This document shows, piece by piece, positions 54,408 through 60,337 of a stretch of DNA of 60,337 nt (within the stretch, counting starts at the first letter, position 1; each line of letters opens with the position of its first letter). The stretch covers positions 1 to 60,337 of IMG/VR virus record IMGVR_UViG_3300011400_000003. The stretch is one strand, 5' to 3'. Source of the stretch: a virus. A model generated the notes under the pieces. That model was not told the DNA's origin. It did not search any database and saw only the letters and a list, made by a program, of their open reading frames with translations. Both the position numbers and the translations under genes were made by a program.

Positions 54408-55270
54408 GTATGCTCAACCCTTAAGAAATATCGACCCACCCTAAAGCCCTTACTACCAGAACCCGCAGTCTTAATGACTTTAAACACTGGTCCATATATA
54501 TCACCAACATCTGGAATAGTATTAGCTGTAGAATGTGTCGCTACTGGAGTAGCATTTCCATTATCCCAATCCGCCAAACTATCTTCAATCCATGCACGAA
54601 TCATTGGTGAAGAAGGATCACCATCACATTGAATAATAAACCATACCCATCCTGTGCTAGCCGCCACATTTGTGTCAGTGTCGCCACGAGTGCTTGCGTC
54701 TGCTGTCTTAAAATGCCATGTATTATCAGCCGAACTATACCTAAAGTAATATCCATTGGTATGTTCGGTTCCAGTTTTTACATTCCCTAAACCAATTTCA
54801 ATCGTAAAATCATTAGTTCCATTATTAAGTACTGGAATTTTACATCTACACGCCCAAGTAAATGCCGGTGATCCCTCCATATGAACTATGTGTCTAGAAA
54901 TAGTTGCAACATCAGCATTCGCAACCACACTCATAATAGCAAAGCCAAAATTACCTGAGTCTGCAGCTGCAGCCAAAGTAATGTTAGCTGTTGCAACTAA
55001 ATCAGCAAGCCAACCAAGTTGTCCAATTTCTCCATCTTCTGTGGTTCCACCGAAAAAATAATCTCTCTCTTCAATGAAAGAATCCATCTCAATAAGACGG
55101 CGTAATGAACCAATTCTAGAATCTAACTCGTCTAATTGCTCTTGTGTAGTGTCGCCACTAAGTTCTCCACCGGGTGTGGCCGGTTGTTCTGTAGCAGTCA
55201 TCGGAATATCAACACCGTCAATTTCTGCTCCAGCTACAAAATTTGGTTTACGACGAACAGTTTGAGGCAT
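54404..55270 (-). CDS. Lectin-like receptor-binding/fibre protein, 288 residues
   Basis: A short coiled N-terminus (QEQLDELDSRIGSLRRLIE) precedes a beta-sandwich of about 200 residues (FTWACRCKIPVL, YYFRYSSADNTWHFKTAD, WVWFIIQCDGD). Typical of LamG/concanavalin tail adhesins. 4-base overlap with the sulfatase gene. Confidence 0.65.
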   Translation of the reverse strand: MPQTVRRKPNFVAGAEIDGVDIPMTATEQPATPGGELSGDTTQEQLDELDSRIGSLRRLIEMDSFIEERDYFFGGTTEDGEIGQLGWLADLVATANITLAAAADSGNFGFAIMSVVANADVATISRHIVHMEGSPAFTWACRCKIPVLNNGTNDFTIEIGLGNVKTGTEHTNGYYFRYSSADNTWHFKTADASTRGDTDTNVAASTGWVWFIIQCDGDPSSPMIRAWIEDSLADWDNGNATPVATHSTANTIPDVGDIYGPVFKVIKTAGSGSKGFRVGRYFLRVEHT

Positions 55271-55273
55271 AAT

Positions 55274-56182
55274 TTACACTCCAGCGATGACTAATATTCT
55301 ACGACCAGAAGCAATGTTGGACCCAGTTTCATCTGTTAAAATAAGCCTATCTGCTGTTGAACCTACAGCTTCGTACTCTTCTTCTGCCCCAGTTGCACTA
55401 ACAACCACACGAACAATGAAATCGTGAATGTTAGTCAAGTTTAGATTATGATCAACATTAGCGGTTGGTGCTCCATTAGGAACTACCCCAGCAAAGAAAC
55501 GAGGACGCAGAGCTATCGCAGAAGTAAGAGCAGCAACTGCATCGTCGTTATCTTCAAGTAATCCTTGAATCTCGATTAAAGTATCATAAGCAGCAGCGGC
55601 GCCATTACTAATAGCAGCAACTGCAGCGGCTACCACTTGTGCAAAACTGTTACCTTCAAGTAATGGAGAGTCAAGAACAGTACCACTAAATACTCCACTA
55701 GAATATGCTAGATCTAATGATGCTGTGTCACTTATACTAATTGAAGAACGTACTTCATTAGTAAAGTCCAAAATCGCTCTTACTTGAGCAGCAGTTAAAT
55801 CAGTTGGATCACCAGAACCAGCACCTAACGCACGACCCTTTATAGTAGCTGCAGCCATATCAGCAAGTTCAGTATTAGTAATAATACCCGGCTTGATCGT
55901 AGCTACTAAAATTCCAGGAGAACCAGCATTATCTGTATAACTCCAATCAAGGAAACTATTATCATTGATCATCACCGCAATAAAATCTTCAACTTCTTCT
56001 TGCGTAAGTCCGCCGCCTCCACCAAGTTCGCTGGCAAGAGGAACTAAAATATCAACTCCACCCAGACGAAACGCAAGCTTTCCTTCCACTGAATCAAACC
56101 AAATATCCTGATTAGCCGGAGTTGATTGATCTAGAGGAAGTTTAACTCTGCCCTTAAACTCATAGTCTTTGAAAGTCTCCAC
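55274..56182 (-). CDS. Tail fibre protein, 302 residues
   Basis: Signature SVEGKLAFRLGGVDILVPLA, then TIKGRALGAGSGDPTDLTAA, a common fibre connector motif, a helical section and a terminal domain (VDHNLNLTNIHDFIVRVVVS) shared in style with its neighbour. Likely a trimeric fibre. Glycine stretch near residue 54. Confidence 0.7.
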   Translation of the reverse strand: METFKDYEFKGRVKLPLDQSTPANQDIWFDSVEGKLAFRLGGVDILVPLASELGGGGGLTQEEVEDFIAVMINDNSFLDWSYTDNAGSPGILVATIKPGIITNTELADMAAATIKGRALGAGSGDPTDLTAAQVRAILDFTNEVRSSISISDTASLDLAYSSGVFSGTVLDSPLLEGNSFAQVVAAAVAAISNGAAAAYDTLIEIQGLLEDNDDAVAALTSAIALRPRFFAGVVPNGAPTANVDHNLNLTNIHDFIVRVVVSATGAEEEYEAVGSTADRLILTDETGSNIASGRRILVIAGV

Positions 56183-56191
56183 TGCTTCCTC

Positions 56192-56764
56192 CTAGGAAAC
56201 ATTCCAATCTCCAGCAATAGCCACGGGCCAAGTTGCTAGCGAACGATTAAGGTTGACATACGTGATACTTTGTGGTTCAATCTCATTACCATCTTCATCT
56301 CTGAATTGAAACCCAGCAGGGTTGTAACCCAAATTGTGATCCATGATCCAAACAATAGCCGGCGTGGCTTGAGTTCCAGATGCTGCCGGATCTGATAATC
56401 CCACGTCGTCCTCCTCGTCATCCTCAGCAAGAGCCACCTCTCTCAGATAGCTAAGTCTTGTTAAGAATTCATCTCGTTGTTTTTCAATAGCATTAATATT
56501 AAAAGACGTTGTTGGTGGATCAAATAAGAGACGAACACTTACATACATCAACGTTTTAAGATTACTCAATTGATCTACTGGAAGACTCAAGTCAACCCAA
56601 TTAGCTGTATCATCTTCAATACTAAATCCTGGGGGACCAACACCTATTTGGTTTACTATGGAGAATGTAGCATTAATGTGTGTAATAATATCAAGATCGA
56701 ATGCTGTATCTGCTTCCCCAACACCTAAGTTCTTCTTGGTACTAGTAAGAATACTGTCTTCCAT
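56192..56764 (-). CDS. Fibre-associated protein with HNLGYNP domain, 190 residues
   Basis: The C-terminal 65 residues (VWIMDHNLGYNPAGFQFRDE) are the small beta domain often at the end of phage fibres; the N-terminal half is helical with FDPPTTSFNINAIEKQ. Position before the fibre genes supports a tail-fibre role. Confidence 0.6.
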   Translation of the reverse strand: MEDSILTSTKKNLGVGEADTAFDLDIITHINATFSIVNQIGVGPPGFSIEDDTANWVDLSLPVDQLSNLKTLMYVSVRLLFDPPTTSFNINAIEKQRDEFLTRLSYLREVALAEDDEEDDVGLSDPAASGTQATPAIVWIMDHNLGYNPAGFQFRDEDGNEIEPQSITYVNLNRSLATWPVAIAGDWNVS

Positions 56765-56773
56765 CTAAGCTCC

Positions 56774-57190
56774 TCACCAAAGTTTAGTGTCATGGGGAGT
56801 TCTCCTAGTAACAACTCTTGGGCTAGATCTCGACACACCGAAGTGAATCTCGTTATGGGTTCGATGAGTCGTAAGAATTAGAAACTCTGGATCAAGAATC
56901 CAATCTTCTCTATGTAAAATATCATCAAGAGCAACAGGATTCATGTGATGAACTAACGGTTCATGATGAATTTCATACCCAGGAATACCTAAATCACATC
57001 CATTATCTCTAATAATTACTTCTCGTCGAAGGTCTTCCCAATATCTCGAGTTATAAAAATCTTGACTAACGTGACGATCGAACCCAAAAGTCGCATGGCC
57101 TACTGCTCCTTCAAGTCTTAAGTAACCAAAGCGTCCTTCAAACGTGTCGAATTGGAGTAGTTCAGAATATGATCTAGTAATCATAGTCAT
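56774..57190 (-). CDS. HNH endonuclease
   Basis: About 139 residues; starts at one of several ATGs around 57184-57193. YEIHHEPLVHHMNPVALDDI then LDPEFLILTTHRTHNEIHFG form the HNH core of the type usually located near terminase genes in cos phages. Likely assists the terminase in DNA end cutting. Confidence 0.8.
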   Translation of the reverse strand: MTMITRSYSELLQFDTFEGRFGYLRLEGAVGHATFGFDRHVSQDFYNSRYWEDLRREVIIRDNGCDLGIPGYEIHHEPLVHHMNPVALDDILHREDWILDPEFLILTTHRTHNEIHFGVSRSSPRVVTRRTPHDTKLW

Positions 57191-57509
57191 CATACTCCGG
57201 TGTGTCGTCTGGTTCACCTCTGTAAATCTTAAAGGCACTCAAAGCTTCACCATAAAGCTCTTCGATTCTTGCCTGAGAAGCAATCTGTTCACGCCTTGCG
57301 CTGAGCAACATATTCTCATGACGAATTTTCTCTTGTTCTAATTGCTCTCTTGTAGTACCCAGCTTCAAAAAATGCGTAATTACTTGGGCCGATGCAGTAC
57401 CTTGAACAATCTGTTGCTCAGCAAGATCTGTAGCAAGGGAGATAAGCTGATTCTCTCTGCCTTCAAGTGTCTCTGCGGGCCGTAAAGGCTTACGACTAGA
57501 TCGACTCAT
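57174..57509 (-). CDS. Small terminase subunit candidate
   Basis: 111 residues from an ATG behind AAAGGAGG. RPAETLEGRENQLISLATDL, then EQQIVQGTASAQVITHFLKL and a coiled helix with EELYGEALSAF: a pattern I associate with DNA-recognition subunits of Firmicute and actinophage terminases. Next to the HNH gene. Not proven. Confidence 0.55.
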   Translation of the reverse strand: MSRSSRKPLRPAETLEGRENQLISLATDLAEQQIVQGTASAQVITHFLKLGTTREQLEQEKIRHENMLLSARREQIASQARIEELYGEALSAFKIYRGEPDDTPEYDDYDY

Positions 57510-57524
57510 CTCCCCTCCTTTCAA

Positions 57525-57965
57525 TTATTCTTCTGGAACAGACAGCTGTAATGTTGTTGTAGTTGAAGAAGTTTCTAATGTGGCTGGTGTTGTTAAAGTG
57601 CTAGTGGTTGTAGTAACTGCACCCAGATTTTCTCCACAACGATTCTTTACTTCTGTAACATAATTCGGTCTATTCTCCATAGCAACTAATAGTTGTTGTT
57701 GTACTTCTCTTTCCTCAGCCCCATCTGCTTCTTGGCCGGAAAGAATAATTAATCTAGATAAATCTTTTCTAAACGTTTCTTGAATTTCTTGGGATACCAA
57801 TCCTCTACATGCATTTTGTTCTTGGTCTCTATTAAAATCTGAAACAATTACAGTTAAATATGCTAAAAGAATGAACACTAAAATTGTTAAAATTGAAGGA
57901 ATTACTATGATTGCTGCTTGTCCTACATTAATCTTTTGTTCGAACTTATCTGAAGGAGCCGACAT
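57525..57965 (-). CDS. Membrane protein with Thr-rich tail, 146 residues
   Basis: One transmembrane helix near residues 16-40 (AAIIVIPSILTILVFILLAY), then a helical ectodomain and a Thr/Ser-rich C-terminus (TTTTSTLTTPATLETSSTTT). Located between lysis and packaging genes; a spanin-like or lysis-regulating role is possible. One-base junction with the next gene. Confidence 0.5.
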   Translation of the reverse strand: MSAPSDKFEQKINVGQAAIIVIPSILTILVFILLAYLTVIVSDFNRDQEQNACRGLVSQEIQETFRKDLSRLIILSGQEADGAEEREVQQQLLVAMENRPNYVTEVKNRCGENLGAVTTTTSTLTTPATLETSSTTTTLQLSVPEE

Positions 57966-58273
57966 TAATCAACCTCCTTTTCCCAGATAGTTTCTGGAAC
58001 TTGAATGTTGTTCTTCTGTAATGTGTAAATTAAAATATTAGATACCCGTTCACACTTTCGATGTCTTTTATCAGCGGCAGTCATGTCTTCAGCATGTTTT
58101 GCTTTGAGTTGTGAAATTTCATCTTTAAGATTCTTGACTTCAGTATCGCGTTCTAATTTAAGATCCTCCGCCCTTTGCCTTTGCGCTGAAACTAACGAAA
58201 ATACAAATCTAATGTTAATTAACAGAAGGACAAAGGCCACCCCCCCTACTGGAATCAGTAGGCTATTATCCAC
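57965..58273 (-). CDS. Membrane/coiled-coil protein, 102 residues
   Basis: N-terminal membrane helix (LLIPVGGVAFVLLLINIRFV) and a charged coiled coil (LKLERDTEVKNLKDEISQLK). Layout resembles Rz-type spanins, although actinobacterial hosts do not have a classical outer membrane. Context: holin and endolysin lie just upstream in the transcript. Confidence 0.5.
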   Translation of the reverse strand: MDNSLLIPVGGVAFVLLLINIRFVFSLVSAQRQRAEDLKLERDTEVKNLKDEISQLKAKHAEDMTAADKRHRKCERVSNILIYTLQKNNIQVPETIWEKEVD

Positions 58274-58294
58274 TTCATCCTCCTAGGACGTGTG

Positions 58295-58645
58295 TTATGC
58301 AGCCTTACCTAATCCATGAGTCGGAGAAATATCTCTAACTGCAGGAGTTCCAACGTGCTTGGTGAAACCATAGTAAGAAAGAATAGCGACAGCAAATGTA
58401 GTAACAAAGCTAGTCAAAAATGTCTTAGTGTTAACAACACCGTTGACATCAATGACGTCTTGGAGCGCAGTTGCAAGAATAGTAAGACCTAATGTCGTAA
58501 TCGCTTTAACGGCCGCACTAGCGTTTGCCTTTGTGATGAGGGCAGTGAGAAGAGGAATAAGCACACCAACGATAACAGTAAGAATGCTAACATTGACAAC
58601 AGCTTTCTCTTCAACTGTTGAAACTTCAGCTAAAAGGTCTAACAT
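58295..58645 (-). CDS. Holin
   Basis: 116 residues with three hydrophobic segments (VSILTVIVGVLIPLLTALIT; AVKAITTLGLTILATALQDV; FLTSFVTTFAVAILSYYGF), compatible with a multi-pass holin. It directly follows the endolysin gene. Function is inferred from topology and position. Confidence 0.7.
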   Translation of the reverse strand: MLDLLAEVSTVEEKAVVNVSILTVIVGVLIPLLTALITKANASAAVKAITTLGLTILATALQDVIDVNGVVNTKTFLTSFVTTFAVAILSYYGFTKHVGTPAVRDISPTHGLGKAA

Positions 58646-58666
58646 TTAATTCTCCTTAGTCAAACA

Positions 58667-59467
58667 TTAAGTGTTCTTCTGAGCCGATGGCGTAGCAGAA
58701 CTACCATCAGTAAACACAACTACATAACCGTGATGCAACACACCATCTCTTGTATAGTCTCGACGCTCAAGACGGGAAACATGCTTCTTAACTCCTTGTG
58801 TATCATAGGTCTTGAGCAAATCAGCACCACTAATCAAGCCTCCAGTAAGTGCAGCTTGACCAGGAACCGGGGGAAGAAAGTCAACTCGACCACCGTCGTA
58901 TGCTGTCCACCATCCACCATCAGGATGCTGAAGTCGTGCGGCAAGTTTTAAGTTAGGATCAAACATAGGCCTTACCTTTGGTGGAGGCGGCGGAGGAGCC
59001 GCAACTTGATCGGATTCAGAAAATGCAACAAAACCGACTATGAAGTGACGATCTCGTTTACGGTACTTAACTGCGTTTGAGGTATTACCCCCAATGAACA
59101 CAATCCAAGCACCATCATCTTCATAAACCACTTCACCATGATCGGTTTGCCCGCCATCCCATTGAAATATACCCCAGTCACCTGGTTTTGCTCTCCAGTT
59201 CTTATCCCGCCAAAGACCTTTCGACCGAGCCCAAGCTTCTGCAGCTCCAGTAAACGAGAACCCCCGTTCACCATGAGTAGCTCCTTCAAAACGATACCCA
59301 CCCTCAACAGTCACCTTTGAGGCGAAGGAGATACACCATCCACCACCAGGACAACGAACACCATACTGCCAATCAGAATACCCCTGACAATTAGACCCCC
59401 ACGGAACCTCGACAACTCCAACCTGGCTTTGCGCATATTGAATTGATTTTGGAATGATGTAAGTCAT
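58667..59467 (-). CDS. Endolysin with CHAP/NlpC-P60-like domain
   Basis: 266 residues. The N-terminal cysteine-peptidase core has GGGWCISFAS (Cys 45) and TDHGEVVYED (His near 109), then GAWIVFIGGNTS. A proline linker (AAPPPPPPK near 157-165) leads to a C-terminal domain probably for wall binding. Acts on host peptidoglycan. ATGA overlap with the gene before. Confidence 0.8.
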   Translation of the reverse strand: MTYIIPKSIQYAQSQVGVVEVPWGSNCQGYSDWQYGVRCPGGGWCISFASKVTVEGGYRFEGATHGERGFSFTGAAEAWARSKGLWRDKNWRAKPGDWGIFQWDGGQTDHGEVVYEDDGAWIVFIGGNTSNAVKYRKRDRHFIVGFVAFSESDQVAAPPPPPPKVRPMFDPNLKLAARLQHPDGGWWTAYDGGRVDFLPPVPGQAALTGGLISGADLLKTYDTQGVKKHVSRLERRDYTRDGVLHHGYVVVFTDGSSATPSAQKNT

Positions 59468-59595
59468 TCGTTCTCCTCTGATGCTGGAGAACCTTTGATC
59501 TTTCCATCAGGAGTCATAAGATCATCAAGGTCATCCGATTCGTCAAGAGGAGGGGGCATCTCTGTTGATTGTTCAGTTTCTTCTAAATCAGGCAT
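59464..59595 (-). CDS. 43-residue acidic protein
   Basis: MPDLEETEQSTEMPPPLDES and on; rich in Asp/Glu/Pro, probably disordered. Starts after GGGGG; ends in an ATGA overlap with the endolysin. Function unknown. Confidence 0.5.
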   Translation of the reverse strand: MPDLEETEQSTEMPPPLDESDDLDDLMTPDGKIKGSPASEENE

Positions 59596-59607
59596 TAGTA
59601 ACCCCCT

Positions 59608-59772
59608 TTAAATATTCGGAATTCCACAAGCTCGTTCCCAAGCACGATGATGAAATCCTACACATAATCTATAACCGGAAGCTCGCTTAATCCACTCTGT
59701 AACTGTCGCAACCAATGCCCAACGTCGATTTACAACTGGTTGCGCCCATCCGTAACCAAACCATGTTAGCAC
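59608..59772 (-). CDS. 54-residue protein, Trp-rich
   Basis: GTG start at 59772 behind AGGAGGT; the start overlaps the 2H phosphoesterase stop by one base (TAGTG). LTWFGYGWAQPVVNRRWALV suggests an amphipathic or membrane-peripheral helix. Not recognised. Confidence 0.5.
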   Translation of the reverse strand: MLTWFGYGWAQPVVNRRWALVATVTEWIKRASGYRLCVGFHHRAWERACGIPNI

Positions 59773-60266
59773 TAGTGACCTCCTGTTAAACTAAAAACTA
59801 ATTCCTGATCTCCCCATGCAACCATCAGTTTGTCGAATCTCAAAAATGATGGAGGATTCTCAACGATGGTTCCACGAGGACCAATTGTTACGTGCGGAGT
59901 GAATGGCCATTCGCTGGCGTCCCACTTCTCAACAGCCCTACGTAAAGCTCTCAACTGCGGAGTTGATTCCAACGTGAACACTTCGACCGGTGGGTTGTCG
60001 GCCGTGTTGCCACCGAATTCGTCAGTACCAGTAACCCTAAGAGAAAATGGATTAGTGAGTACAGCCAGGTCAGAAGCTTCCTTACCTAACTCGTTGAAGA
60101 AAGTTGGATTGAGATCCTCAACTTTGCCGACGTATACTAACGTCATGTGTGGACACTTGGTCTTGCACCACTCGGTATTGGTTGGAATAAGCGCAATCAT
60201 GACTCCTTGGGAGCCAATCTTGTCCACAGTATCTACACTACCTGACCAATCAGGTTCGTTCATCAT
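59772..60266 (-). CDS. 2H phosphoesterase (LigT/Acb1-like)
   Basis: 164 residues with two HxT motifs: HMTLVYVG (H40, T42) and HVTIGPRG (H125, T127), the catalytic pair of the 2H superfamily. Could be an RNA 2',3'-cyclic phosphodiesterase or an Acb1-type enzyme that cuts signalling nucleotides of CBASS or Thoeris defence. Most upstream gene of the transcript. The reaction cannot be assigned from sequence alone. Confidence 0.78.
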   Translation of the reverse strand: MMNEPDWSGSVDTVDKIGSQGVMIALIPTNTEWCKTKCPHMTLVYVGKVEDLNPTFFNELGKEASDLAVLTNPFSLRVTGTDEFGGNTADNPPVEVFTLESTPQLRALRRAVEKWDASEWPFTPHVTIGPRGTIVENPPSFLRFDKLMVAWGDQELVFSLTGGH

Positions 60267-60282
60267 GAAAAATCCTTCCAGC

Positions 60283-60337
60283 CACGCTGACCTGTCGAAA
60301 AGTTCCCACCAAAATTCCCCCCGGAGAAATTTTAGGG
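60283..60337. repeat. Right-end sequence repeated at 30812-30876
   Basis: The final 55 bases contain AAAATT-CCCCCC-GG-AGAAATTTT, an imperfect inverted arrangement, and share ordered blocks with 30812-30876. It precedes the first gene of the structural transcript, so it may include a packaging or promoter site. Confidence 0.4.

Noticed and set aside
1-60337. CRISPR array, integrase, insertion sequence or repressor
   Set aside because: I found no regularly spaced repeats, recombinase motifs, transposase or lysogeny module.

Overview
This 60,337-base window looks like a complete or nearly complete genome of a strictly lytic, long-tailed (siphovirus-type) phage of an actinobacterium. The evidence is an HK97-type head module, a 1546-residue tape measure, a ReqiPepy6 gp37-like tail protein, a DUF6197 protein and several actinophage-style small zinc proteins. 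There is no integrase, excisionase or recognisable lysogeny repressor. Base composition is AT-rich (roughly 60% by eye) and the host genus cannot be fixed from the sequence. Every gene I accept is on the minus strand, so transcription runs from high to low coordinates.

Layout in transcription order. 60.3-56.8 kb: a 2H phosphoesterase, endolysin, holin and membrane lysis-type proteins, a small-terminase candidate and an HNH endonuclease. 56.8-53.0 kb: fibre and lectin-like proteins and a sulfatase with an intact formylglycine motif. 53.0-44.3 kb: proteins carrying an HYGxKGMRWG motif, the large terminase, portal, a protease-capsid fusion and connectors. 44.3-31.4 kb: two paralogous tail-tube proteins flanking a tail-assembly chaperone, the tape measure, TIG and lectin-like proteins, two paralogous baseplate-type proteins and the gp37-like protein. 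31.3-27.2 kb: an accessory block of tiny genes and RNA-like units, each with its own copy of a conserved 25-base promoter, plus tRNA-Leu(UAA). 28.2-23.5 kb: membrane-anchored proteins sharing a small C-terminal domain. 23.5-19.7 kb: one 1264-residue replication protein joining an SF3 helicase, an archaeo-eukaryotic-type primase, a 3'-5' exonuclease and a family B polymerase. 19.7-6.2 kb: many small early-type genes, a tmRNA, and several repeated structured RNA leaders. 6.2-0 kb: an SF2 helicase, three nucleases and a 910-residue YonO-like single-chain RNA polymerase.

How it may work together (inference): the fused replicase supplies helicase, primase and polymerase activity from one chain, with an SF2 helicase and nucleases as accessories. 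The 14 identical-architecture promoters (TCGC-N6-TACA-N5-TATAAY) suggest one shared controller of the accessory block. The DPBB RNA polymerase is an obvious candidate for late or middle transcription, although the promoters also contain a good host-type -10. The RNA polymerase and several head genes share related N-terminal tags, so it may travel in the virion.
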